NCBI GenBank assembly: GCA_938003745.1
Contig: CALKXS010000065.1
Coordinates: 1 to 39,730 of the forward strand
From: an uncultured Algibacter sp.
Lineage (GTDB): Bacteria; Bacteroidota; Bacteroidia; Flavobacteriales; Flavobacteriaceae
Reading direction: 5' to 3'
Length of the DNA stretch: 39,730 nucleotides
Position 1 is the stretch's first letter; every line of letters begins with the position of its first letter. A model generated the notes under the pieces. That model did no database searches and was not told the origin of the DNA. It saw only the letters and a list, made by a program, of their open reading frames with translations. This document shows, in pieces, positions 27,578-37,015 of the stretch. Both the position numbers and the translations under genes were made by a program.

Positions 27578-28182
27578 TGTAGCATTATACGACAACAGAT
27601 ATTGATAACTTAGATTATTTATACAAAATCAACCTAATTAATAGCTGTTTTGGCTACAACTCGGCTAATATTATTGGGGCAAAATCTAATAACGATATAG
27701 AAAATATAGCCGTATTTAGCTAGGTAACCCACATAAGCCTAAGTCCTGCAATGTTTGTTTTTTTATACATCCAACTACAGTTGTAAGAAATACCTTAAAC
27801 AACATAGTAGAATCTAAATTTTATACTATTAACCATATGCATAAAGCTATTTATTACCGAGGATGCTCATCATACCTCTGCAAAGTACGATGAAAACACA
27901 TATGAGTTTGATGTAATAAATCTAGAATCCCAATATAAAAACAGTTTCTTTGCTCCATTTGTTAAAAATTGCCTCTTACAAATGGCAATGGAATTTGTTG
28001 TAAAATATGAAATTAAAGCAAACGGAACTATTTTAGTTATAGGAAAATTATTAACTTATATATTAATAGGCACCTTATTAATAACGATGGTTTTATTGAC
28101 TTAGCTAAAGAATTAATACTATTGAAGCTATGTAATACCAAACCCAGCATACGTTTAGCCTATAAACATCCAAAATTTTAGA
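27577..28182 (+). pseudogene. Flavin reductase family protein, heavily decayed
   Basis: M*HYTTTDIDNLDYLYKINLINSCFGYNSANIIGAKSNNDIENIAVFS*VTHISLSPAM...TEDAHHTSAKYDENTYEFDVINLESQYKNSFFAPFVKNCLLQMAMEFVVKYEIKANGTILVIGK...DGFIDLAKE; two TAG stops plus frameshifts. Confidence 0.8.
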
Positions 28183-28620
28183 TATTGAAAATTCTAACAA
28201 CAGGTTTTTTACAGGGTATATTAGAAAAATATATATTCCCTTTTTACTAAACACAAACATGATTAGTAATTTCTGTGAGAGATAAATGGCGATCAGATAA
28301 AAATCATGTAGAAAATACAGCTGTAAGATAATTTTTTTATTTAATCTGTATTACAAATGAAGATAATATTTACAATCTAGAAAAAATATTAAACTCTAAA
28401 CAATACACACTAACTGTTTTTAAGGCTGGAATTACTGTTGAATCTAAAAGACCTTCTCTCGAGAGAATAAGAGATTTAGTCGAGAAATCAACTTTTATGA
28501 TAGGCTTATTTAGTGAAACTTATCTAGAGCTTACAATAAAAAAGGTGCTAAAAAGATAGCTACTTTTAGACATCGATGACTCTGAGACCATCTTTATTGA
28601 TATAGTATTTTTTCGTTATA
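28180..28620 (+). other. Probable further gene remnants, family not identified
   Basis: Coding-like fragments without an intact ORF, e.g. NIYNLEKILNSKQYTLTVFKAGITVESKRPSLERIRDLVEKSTFMIGLFSETYLELTIKKVLKR. Confidence 0.3.
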
Positions 28621-28807
28621 CGGTTTTATTTTTAAAGACATAATTAACAAACCTTCCCAAACTTCATAAAGTTTCTTTATAGTAAAATAAGTTAAAAAAT
28701 TTAAAAAAATAGTTCTTAAATTAATAAATATTTATATATTATAAATTTTTACTTAGATTTAGTATTAGTAAAATATAAAATTATAAATTATTTAAACACC
28801 AATTATT

Positions 28808-29032
28808 ATGGATTTAATAGATAGAGCTCTAGAATTTGAGCAAAGAAAAATGAGATCGTTATCTACTAGTGATCGTGTTAAGTTATCTAGAGAAGTAAAA
28901 GCACTTATCTTAGATTTAAACGAAGTGTATAAAGAAAATAAAGACTCAAAAATAATGGATATTATGAAGAGACTAACTGTTATAAAAAAGAAGATTGAAA
29001 AACGATTAAAAGGAGCTCCATTAACTTCTTAA
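28808..29032 (+). CDS. Small helical hypothetical protein (74 aa)
   Basis: MDLIDRALEFEQRKMRSLSTSDRVKLSREVKALILDLNEVYKENKDSKIMDIMKRLTVIKKKIEKRLKGAPLTS; intact ORF between degraded regions. Confidence 0.65.
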   Translation: MDLIDRALEFEQRKMRSLSTSDRVKLSREVKALILDLNEVYKENKDSKIMDIMKRLTVIKKKIEKRLKGAPLTS

Positions 29033-29559
29033 AAGCATAATCCTTATAAAAAATAGCGGAATATACATTATTCATATTTACACACTTATTCTCTATAAAA
29101 TAATAACACCACAGATTTTGTTACATTTCACAATTTAATAAAATCACAACATTTACATAGATTATTTATAAAACATTGGCTTTTGAACAACTCAACATTC
29201 TTTTTTAAAACAATTATCAAATGTATTTAATCTCTTCAAAGAACTAAAATTTAATATTTTGAGTTTAATATCTATCTATAAAGAAAAACATCTTAAAATT
29301 TAAGCTGCAAAACTAAATACCCTGAAGCTATTTATTAAAAACATCTAGTTTATAGTAGTAAGGGTGTTAAAAAAAAGACCAATACGTATGTTTTCTAAAA
29401 ACAATCTTTTTACGTTAAATAAATAACTTACCTTTAATGAACGTAAACTGTATTCATTAGGTTAATAATATGATTATAGAAAAAATATTAATGTTATAAA
29501 TTTATACAACAAATACGACACAATTAGTAATACCTATACTTTAACAGTTGATTATTTAA

Positions 29560-29920
29560 TATGTTATAAAGGCATCTAGATTTTCTGGAAACTCATGATT
29601 TCCATCCCTAGAAAAATAATAAAATTTTATACCCTTTCCGCTATCATCAATTATATTCTCACCATCCTAAACAGCTCTATCAAATTTATTATTGCCGTGC
29701 CATGGTAACAATTAACAATATGTTTAATGTTTATCATTAGATTTTAAATCACATACAACACTATCAATTTCGAAGTTACTATTCCTAATTCTATTAGCTA
29801 CTTTACCTATTATTGTTCCATAATAAGTATTGAGTTATAAACATTATTTCAAATTATCAAAACCTAAAATAGCATCTTCAATATCCCTTTCTTTAAGAGA
29901 AGCAATTAAGGTAGTAATGT
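29560..29920 (-). pseudogene. Aldose 1-epimerase (galactose mutarotase) N-terminal remnant
   Basis: Minus-strand fragments TLIASLKERDIEDAILGFDNLK, YYGTIIGKVANRIRNSNFEID, LPWHGNNKFDRAV*DGENI, FYYFSRDGNHEFPENLDAF correspond in order to conserved mutarotase segments (IxGRxANRI, HGGxxGFDxxxW, DGExGYPGxL). Confidence 0.75.
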
Positions 29921-29961
29921 ACCATTAAAATAAGGCAAAACAAATTCTCTCCTTATATATA

Positions 29962-31269
29962 TTAAATACGCTCTATATGAGCACCAATAGCACGTAAACG
30001 CTCATCGATATTTTCGTAACCTCTATCTATTTGTTTTATATTCATAATTGTAGATGTTCCTTTAGCAGAAAGCGCTGCAATCAATAAAGATACACCTGCA
30101 CGAATATCTGGCGACGTCATTGTTGTTGCCTTTAAAGGCGATTTAAAATCATGACCAATCACTGTAGCTCTGTGTGGGTCACAAAGAATAATTTTAGCCC
30201 CCATATCTATTAGTTTGTCAACAAAAAACAAGCGACTTTCAAACATTTTTTGATGTATTAGAACACTTCCTCTAGCTTGAGTAGCAACAACCAAAATAAT
30301 ACTTAATAAATCTGGAGTAAATCCTGGCCATGGTGCATCAGAAATAGTTAAAATAGAACCATCTATAAAATTTTGAATTTCATACCCTTCTGTATGTGCA
30401 GGAATATGGATATCTCCACCTCTTTTTTCTACAGTAATGCCTAACTTTCTAAAAACATTTGGTATAACACCTAAATCGTTCCAAGATACGTTAGTTATAG
30501 TCAATTCACTTTTTGTCATAGCAGCAAGACCAATCCAACTACCAATTTCAATCATATCTGGTAACATAGTATGATCTGTTCCTACTAAACTATCAACACC
30601 ATCAATAATCAACATGTTAGAACCAACACCACTAATTTTGGCACCCATTCTATTTAACATCTTACATAGCTGTTGTAAATAAGGTTCGCACGCAGCGTTA
30701 TATATTGTGGTTTGCCCTTCTGCCAAAACAGCTGCCATAACAACATTAGCTGTTCCCGTGACAGAAGCTTCTTCAAGAAGCATGTATGCCCCTTTTAACT
30801 TATCGGCCTCTACACCATAAAACTGTTCTTCTCTACTATATTTAAATTTTGCACCTAAGCTTATTAAACCATCAAAATGAGTATCTAATCGACGGCGTCC
30901 AATTTTATCACCGCCTGGTTTAGGAATATACCCTTTACCAAAACGTGCCAATAAAGGTCCAACAATCATGATAGAACCACGTAAGCCACGTCCGTCTACT
31001 TTAAATTCATCAGACTCCAAATATTTTAAATTAACATTGTCTGCTTGAAACGTAAAAGTTGTTCTAGATAGCTTTTCAACTTTAACGCCTAATTTTTTTA
31101 ATAAACTTATAAGCTTATTAACATCTACAATATCAGGAATATTGTTTATGGTTACTAGCTCTGGTGTTAATAGAACAGCGCATAAAATTTGTAAAGCTTC
31201 ATTTTTGGCTCCTTGAGGTTGAATACTTCCTTTTAATTGATGACCTCCTTCAATTTTAAATGTTCCCAT
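29962..31269 (-). CDS. murA: UDP-N-acetylglucosamine 1-carboxyvinyltransferase
   Basis: EPSP-synthase fold; GGHQLKGSIQPQGAKNEALQILCAVLLT; PGGDKIGRRRLDTHFDGL; PDIRAGVSLLIAAL. Confidence 0.95.
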   Translation of the reverse strand: MGTFKIEGGHQLKGSIQPQGAKNEALQILCAVLLTPELVTINNIPDIVDVNKLISLLKKLGVKVEKLSRTTFTFQADNVNLKYLESDEFKVDGRGLRGSIMIVGPLLARFGKGYIPKPGGDKIGRRRLDTHFDGLISLGAKFKYSREEQFYGVEADKLKGAYMLLEEASVTGTANVVMAAVLAEGQTTIYNAACEPYLQQLCKMLNRMGAKISGVGSNMLIIDGVDSLVGTDHTMLPDMIEIGSWIGLAAMTKSELTITNVSWNDLGVIPNVFRKLGITVEKRGGDIHIPAHTEGYEIQNFIDGSILTISDAPWPGFTPDLLSIILVVATQARGSVLIHQKMFESRLFFVDKLIDMGAKIILCDPHRATVIGHDFKSPLKATTMTSPDIRAGVSLLIAALSAKGTSTIMNIKQIDRGYENIDERLRAIGAHIERI

Positions 31270-31277
31270 ATATGCAG

Positions 31278-31934
31278 TTAGTAGCGTTTTCTTTGACGGT
31301 TATTGGCGTTATTTTTCTTGTTATTCGATTTTTTATTATTGCTATTAGAAGTAGACTTATTTTTAGTTCTTAATAAGCTTGTAGAATCTGTTAATTTTTC
31401 TTTTGAATCTCTTAAATCAATTTTACTATTAGATAATTCATATAAGTGATTAAAAATAACTGCATCTTCAACTGTATCTTTATTCCAATTTAAAAAACAC
31501 TTTTTCATATGATTTGCAATCGTATACTTAAGTGCGTCTTTTAACTCTCCTTCATCCCAAGTATAAGCAACATCAATCATCGTTTTAATATTGTTTCCGT
31601 AAAAACGATATTTAGGAAAATTTTGTGGGTATTTTAAAGGTTCAGGTCGTTCTTCTAATAATTCTTTTGTTGGCTTCTCAAAAGGACAGTCTGCATCCAA
31701 TTCAAAGTTAGCCATTATAAAAAGTTGATCCCAAAGTTTATGCTGAAAATCTGGAACATCTCTTAAATGCGGCTGCAGATTTCCCATCACAGAAATTATG
31801 GATTTCGCTAATTTATTGCGTTCCTCTTTTGTTTCTCTTGTTTTTGCATGATTAATCATTTTCTGCATATGGCGACCATACTCAGGTATAATTAAATGTT
31901 CACGCTCTGTATTATATTCTAGATTGTCTATCAA
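31278..31934 (-). CDS. DUF4290 domain-containing protein
   Basis: LEYNTEREHLIIPEYGRHMQKMINHAKTRETKEERNKLAKSIISVMGNLQPHLRDVPDFQHKLWDQL; directly upstream of murA. Confidence 0.9.
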   Translation of the reverse strand: MIDNLEYNTEREHLIIPEYGRHMQKMINHAKTRETKEERNKLAKSIISVMGNLQPHLRDVPDFQHKLWDQLFIMANFELDADCPFEKPTKELLEERPEPLKYPQNFPKYRFYGNNIKTMIDVAYTWDEGELKDALKYTIANHMKKCFLNWNKDTVEDAVIFNHLYELSNSKIDLRDSKEKLTDSTSLLRTKNKSTSNSNNKKSNNKKNNANNRQRKRY

Positions 31935-32000
31935 AATAAATGTGTAGAGTTTATTTATTGCGCACGTAGTAATTATGCTCGTGCAAAATACAAAAAAAAA

Positions 32001-32294
32001 CTAAAGACTTATCACGCCTTCAATTTTTTCTGCCACTTCCTTATACTTTCCAATTACCGCATCTGGAGTTCTCATTAATACACTAATTGAAACGCTAGTA
32101 TATTTACCATTCTTAGATTCATTGGTATTAATAACTGCTCCCATGTTATCAAAAATAGTTTCAATTTTTACAATCTTTTTAGAATCAGATTTAACAATAA
32201 ATTTATATAAATATTCGGATGGCCAACTAGCTGTTTCGTGTAATTGCCCTTTTAACTTTTCGTAAAATTCTTCTGAATTTGGAGGTGTACTCAT
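32001..32294 (-). CDS. DUF493 family protein
   Basis: 97 aa; FYEKLKGQLHETASWPSEYLYKFIVKSDSKKIVKIETIFDNMGAVINTNESKNGKYTSVSISVLM. Confidence 0.85.
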   Translation of the reverse strand: MSTPPNSEEFYEKLKGQLHETASWPSEYLYKFIVKSDSKKIVKIETIFDNMGAVINTNESKNGKYTSVSISVLMRTPDAVIGKYKEVAEKIEGVISL

Positions 32295-32432
32295 ATTTGT
32301 TTTCTATAATAAATGCAAAGATACATTTTCGCTCGCAAATTCAAATACAATACATATCATTTCAGATAATTTTAACTAGCAATTGGTAATCATCATTATA
32401 ATTCCGATTTTTACACTCAAAATCAAATTAGT

Positions 32433-32993
32433 TTGAGTACTACAAAAATTGTAATTACAGGAGGTCCAGGCACTGGAAAAACATCGGTTATTAATGATGT
32501 AAAGAATCGAAAATTTCATTGTTTTGATGAAATCATAAGATCATTAACTCTTGAAGCAAAAAAAGGAGGAGACGCATCTACGCATGTTTCTAACCCTATT
32601 GCTTTTGTAAATGACTCAAAAACATTTAATACTAAACTTTTAAATGGTAGAGTTGATCAATATATTCAAGCAAATAATATAAATGAAGATTTAAGTTTTT
32701 TTGATAGGGGGATTCCAGATGTACTAGCTTACATGGATTTTTTCAATCAAGACTATGACAAGACTTTTATTAACGCTTGTGAAGCACATAAATACAATCA
32801 TGTATTTTTACTTCCCCCATGGAAAGAAATATACAAATTTGACAATGAGCGATTTGAAACCTATGAAGAAGCTGTAAAGATTCATACTGCATTAGAAAAC
32901 ACTTATAAAAACTTTGGATACAATATAGTTAATGTTCCTTTTGACACCGTAGAAAACCGTGTAGACTTCATATTGAATACTTTAGAAATATAA
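32433..32993 (+). CDS. AAA family ATPase (P-loop, nucleotide kinase-like)
   Basis: VITGGPGTGKTSVINDV; FFDRGIPDVLAYMDFF; start codon TTG. Confidence 0.85.
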   Translation: MSTTKIVITGGPGTGKTSVINDVKNRKFHCFDEIIRSLTLEAKKGGDASTHVSNPIAFVNDSKTFNTKLLNGRVDQYIQANNINEDLSFFDRGIPDVLAYMDFFNQDYDKTFINACEAHKYNHVFLLPPWKEIYKFDNERFETYEEAVKIHTALENTYKNFGYNIVNVPFDTVENRVDFILNTLEI

Positions 32994-32995
32994 TT

Positions 32996-34900
32996 ATGGA
33001 ACATCCCATAAATATACTAGAGCGTTATTGGAAATTTACATCATTTAGACCCAACCAAGAAGAAATAATTAATGCCGTATTAAACGGTGAAGACACTTTT
33101 GCATTACTTCCTACTGGAGGAGGGAAATCTATTTGTTTTCAAATACCTGCCTTAGCAAAAAAAGGAATTTGTATAGTTATTTCACCTTTAATTGCCTTAA
33201 TGAAAGATCAAGTACAGGCATTACAAAACAAAGGTATAAAAGCTATGGCTCTAACTAGCGGTATTAGCTATAGTGATTTAGATACATTTTTAGACAACTG
33301 TATTTATGGAAATTATAAATTTTTATATCTATCTCCAGAACGTTTACAACAAGAAATTGTACAAGCGCGAATTGAACAAATGAATGTTAATTTAATTGCT
33401 GTTGATGAAGCGCACTGTATTTCACAATGGGGAAATGATTTTAGACCTGCTTATAGAAACATAAGTATACTTCGTCAATTACATCCAACAGTTCCTTGCT
33501 TAGCCTTGACAGCTTCTGCAAGATCTGAAGCTATTGAAGACATTGTAAAAGAACTTGATTTTATTAAACCTAAAATATTTAAACAATCTTTTTACAGACC
33601 AAATCTAGCTTACATGGTTTTACATGAAGATGATAAGTATTATCGTGTTGAAACCATATTAAAAAAATATACAGCATCATCAATCATTTATGTTAGAAAT
33701 AGAAAGTCTACGCTTGAATTATGCACTTTTTTAAATTCCAAAAACATATCTGCTACATTTTATCATGGTGGCTTATCCAATGCAGAAAAAGATAATAACA
33801 TGGAAGCCTGGATAAACAACCAAAAACAAGTTATGGTTGCCACAAACGCTTTCGGGATGGGTATTGATAAGGCAGATGTTAAAACAGTAATACACCTTAA
33901 CTTACCAGAAAGTATAGAAAGTTATTTTCAAGAAGCTGGTCGTGCGGGGAGAAACGGAGACAAAGCATTCGCTGTTATCATAAAAAACAAAAGTGATGAA
34001 CAGCTGGTTAAAAATCAATTTTTAAGTGTATTGCCAGATGTTAATTTTATAAAACAAGTTTACAGAAAACTATGTAATTATTTTCAAATATCATATGGGG
34101 AAGGTGAAGAAGTTACCAATGATTTTGATTTTAATTCATTCTGTAAAACTTATAATTTCAGTTCAATATTATGCTATAATGCCTTACTTATTTTAGATAG
34201 GAATAGTGTAATTGCACTTACTAAGCAATTTAAAAATAAAGTGTCGCTACAGTTTATAATTAATAATAATGCCCTTTTTAATTATTTAAACACGCACCAA
34301 AATTTAAGTCTAACTGTTAAGTGTTTATTAAGACTTTATGGCGGTATTTTTGATCATGACACAAAAATTAATACACTAAGCGTTGCTAATAAAGCTTCTA
34401 TTACTGAAAATGCTTTAATAAACACCTTGCAACAATTAGAAAAAGATGAAATCATATCATTAAATGCAGGTAAAACTGATGCTCAAATTACATTTATTTT
34501 ACCTCGTGAAGATGATAAAACAATCAACCAAATTTCTAAAGGCATAGAACAACAAAATAAGCTAAAACAAAAACAAGTAAGCGCCATGCTTAGTTATGTT
34601 GAAAACACATCAACATGTAAAAGTATACAACTACTCTCATATTTTGGAGAGAAAGATGTAAAACCTTGCGGAATATGCTCTATATGTACAACCGTAAAAA
34701 AAACTCAAAAGCCTCAAGACCTTGGTTCTATCAAAAATAAAATTATAGAATTATTACAAAATGGAGATTATTCTTCAAGAAACATAACTGCAAATTTAAG
34801 TTGTAATGACGAAGATGTAAAAACAGTTATAAAACTATTACTTGAAAACAACATTATTAGTATTACATCATCAAACACATATAAATTAAGTCATTTATAA
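32996..34900 (+). CDS. recQ: RecQ family ATP-dependent DNA helicase
   Basis: 634 aa; LLPTGGGKSICFQIPAL; VDEAHCISQWGNDFRPAY; FGMGIDKADVKTVIHLNLPESIESYFQEAGRAGRNG; zinc-binding CxxC cluster. Confidence 0.93.
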   Translation: MEHPINILERYWKFTSFRPNQEEIINAVLNGEDTFALLPTGGGKSICFQIPALAKKGICIVISPLIALMKDQVQALQNKGIKAMALTSGISYSDLDTFLDNCIYGNYKFLYLSPERLQQEIVQARIEQMNVNLIAVDEAHCISQWGNDFRPAYRNISILRQLHPTVPCLALTASARSEAIEDIVKELDFIKPKIFKQSFYRPNLAYMVLHEDDKYYRVETILKKYTASSIIYVRNRKSTLELCTFLNSKNISATFYHGGLSNAEKDNNMEAWINNQKQVMVATNAFGMGIDKADVKTVIHLNLPESIESYFQEAGRAGRNGDKAFAVIIKNKSDEQLVKNQFLSVLPDVNFIKQVYRKLCNYFQISYGEGEEVTNDFDFNSFCKTYNFSSILCYNALLILDRNSVIALTKQFKNKVSLQFIINNNALFNYLNTHQNLSLTVKCLLRLYGGIFDHDTKINTLSVANKASITENALINTLQQLEKDEIISLNAGKTDAQITFILPREDDKTINQISKGIEQQNKLKQKQVSAMLSYVENTSTCKSIQLLSYFGEKDVKPCGICSICTTVKKTQKPQDLGSIKNKIIELLQNGDYSSRNITANLSCNDEDVKTVIKLLLENNIISITSSNTYKLSHL

Positions 34901-34932
34901 AACTTAATTAAGACCTATTAAACATCAACAAG

Positions 34933-35880
34933 ATGAGAGATTTAAAAATAGTATTCATGGGGACGCCAGATTTTGCTGTTACCATACTAAAATCATTAGT
35001 AAATAATGACTACAATATTGTAGGCGTTATAACCGCGCCAGATAAACCTGCTGGTCGTGGCAGAAAACTTAATGAAAGTGCTGTAAAAAAATATGCAAAA
35101 GCAGAAGGTTTAAATATTCTTCAACCAACTAATTTAAAAAATGAAGATTTTTTAGATGATTTAAAAGCATTGAATGCTAATCTTCAAATTGTAGTTGCTT
35201 TTAGAATGTTGCCAAAAGTTGTTTGGCAAATGCCAGAATATGGTACATTCAATTTACACGCGTCACTTTTACCAAATTACAGAGGTGCTGCTCCTATAAA
35301 TTGGTCTGTTATTAATGGAGAAGCAAAAACTGGAGTCTCTACATTTTTTATAGATGAAAAAATAGATACTGGAGAAATGATACTTCAAACAGAAATAAAT
35401 ATAGACCCAGAAGAAAATGCTGGAAGTCTTCATGACAAATTAATGAACATAGGCAGTAAACTAGTTTTAAACACTGTAGAGCTTATTAAAAAAGACGAAG
35501 CTAAAACAACTCCGCAAATTGACACTGACGATATAAAAACAGCATACAAACTAAATAGAAATAATTGTAAGATAAATTGGAATGACTCTATAGATAATAT
35601 ATATAATATGATACGCGGTTTAAGTCCTTATCCTGCTGCTTGGTGTACTATTATTAATGGAGAAGACACTTTAGATATAAAAATATATAAAACGCAAAAA
35701 GTAGCAGAGGCGCACTCAATAGACATTGGAAAGATTATTTCTACAAAAAAAGAGCTAAAAATTTCGGTAAAAGAAGGCTACATAAATATATTAGAAATTA
35801 AGCTTCCTGGAAAAAAAGCAATGGATATAAAATCACTTTTAAATGGTTATAATTTTGATACTAATGCCAAAGCTCTCTAA
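34933..35880 (+). CDS. fmt: Methionyl-tRNA formyltransferase
   Basis: IVFMGTPDFAV; ITAPDKPAGRGRKL; NLHASLLPNYRGAAPINWSVINGEAKTGVSTF. Confidence 0.95.
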   Translation: MRDLKIVFMGTPDFAVTILKSLVNNDYNIVGVITAPDKPAGRGRKLNESAVKKYAKAEGLNILQPTNLKNEDFLDDLKALNANLQIVVAFRMLPKVVWQMPEYGTFNLHASLLPNYRGAAPINWSVINGEAKTGVSTFFIDEKIDTGEMILQTEINIDPEENAGSLHDKLMNIGSKLVLNTVELIKKDEAKTTPQIDTDDIKTAYKLNRNNCKINWNDSIDNIYNMIRGLSPYPAAWCTIINGEDTLDIKIYKTQKVAEAHSIDIGKIISTKKELKISVKEGYINILEIKLPGKKAMDIKSLLNGYNFDTNAKAL

Positions 35881-35984
35881 AGCCTTATTCTCACTGATAT
35901 TATAAAAAATCAGATAAAACACACCTTCTTTGTTAACAAACACTTCAAGTTATCAACAATAGCACCTATTTCCCTTGCTATTAC

Positions 35985-36014
35985 TTGCATGGTTGCAATA
36001 TCCGTATAAATTTG
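35985..36014 (+). promoter_or_regulatory. Bacteroidota promoter for HU
   Basis: TTG (35985-35987) - exactly 19 nt - TAAATTTG (36007-36014); predicted start about 7 nt downstream, about 47 nt before the HU ATG. Confidence 0.7.
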
Positions 36015-36067
36015 TAGAGAATTTAACAAAATGTTTAACCAATTTATTAATAATTAAACTTTATATT

Positions 36068-36340
36068 ATGAACAAAACAGATTTAATTGACGCAATGGCA
36101 GAACACTCTGGAATTACTAAAGCAGCAGCAAAAAAAGCTTTAGAATGTGTAATCATTGAAATTGAAGGAGCTTTACAAAAAGGTAACAGGGTTTCTTTAG
36201 TTGGATTTGGTTCTTGGTCAGTTTCTAAAAGAGCTGCAAGAGAAGGAAGAAATCCTCAAACTGGAGCAACAATCAAAATCAAAGCTAAAAACGTTGTTAA
36301 GTTTAAAGCTGGATCTGATTTATCAAGTGCAGTAAACTAA
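36068..36340 (+). CDS. HU family DNA-binding protein
   Basis: 90 aa MNKTDLIDAMAEHSGITKAAAKKALECVIIEIEGALQKGNRVSLVGFGSWSVSKRAAREGRNPQTGATIKI; ATG at 36068 rather than the ORF-track start at 35975, which lies upstream of the promoter. Confidence 0.95.
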   Translation: MNKTDLIDAMAEHSGITKAAAKKALECVIIEIEGALQKGNRVSLVGFGSWSVSKRAAREGRNPQTGATIKIKAKNVVKFKAGSDLSSAVN

Positions 36341-36360
36341 TATTTACTCCATACATATTT

Positions 36361-36396
36361 AAAAAAGGGTCTTTCAAAATGAAAGACCCTTTTTTA
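36361..36396 (+). terminator. Rho-independent terminator after HU
   Basis: aaaaaagggtctttcaaaatgaaagaccctttttt stem-loop with T-tract. Confidence 0.9.
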
Positions 36397-36454
36397 TTAA
36401 TATTATTGTTTTTTTACTAAAAAAATATTAGATTAGTTAAAATTACTTATTAGC

Positions 36455-37015
36455 ATGATAACATCAAAACCAAAAAAAGGTAATTTATTAATAGCCGAAC
36501 CTGCAATTATAGGAGACCTTTCTTTTAATAGATCTATTGTTCTCTTAGCAGATCATACACAAGATGGATCTATTGGTTTTATCCTAAATAAACCACTAGA
36601 GTACAGTATAAATGATTTAATTCCTGAAATTGAAGCTACATTTAAAGTTTATAATGGAGGGCCTGTAGAACAAGATAATTTATATTTCATTCATAAAATA
36701 CCGCACCTCATTCCAAATAGCATAGAAATCTCTTTAGGTATCTTTTGGGGTGGAGATTTTAGTAAGGTTGCAGAATTAATAAAAAATAACACTATTGACC
36801 AAAATGACATTAGATTTTTCTTAGGATATTCTGGATGGGAAACCAATCAATTAGAAACAGAATTGAAAGCAAATTCATGGCTAGTAACAGAAAACATTTA
36901 CGAAAATAATATTATAGAAAAAGATTATGAATTCTTTTGGAAAGAAAAAATGCTAGAATTAGGAGGTGAATATAGTATATGGTCTAACGCCCCCGAAAAT
37001 CCAAGCTACAACTAA
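36455..37015 (+). CDS. YqgE/AlgH family protein
   Basis: KKGNLLIAEPAIIGDLSFNRSIVLLADHTQDGSIGFILNKPLEYSINDL; YNGGPVEQDNLYFIH. Confidence 0.93.
   Translation: MITSKPKKGNLLIAEPAIIGDLSFNRSIVLLADHTQDGSIGFILNKPLEYSINDLIPEIEATFKVYNGGPVEQDNLYFIHKIPHLIPNSIEISLGIFWGGDFSKVAELIKNNTIDQNDIRFFLGYSGWETNQLETELKANSWLVTENIYENNIIEKDYEFFWKEKMLELGGEYSIWSNAPENPSYN

Noticed and set aside
28620-29560. Possible CRISPR leader or array in the low-complexity AT-rich stretch
   Set aside because: No regularly spaced direct repeats, no cas genes; only AT-rich spacer.
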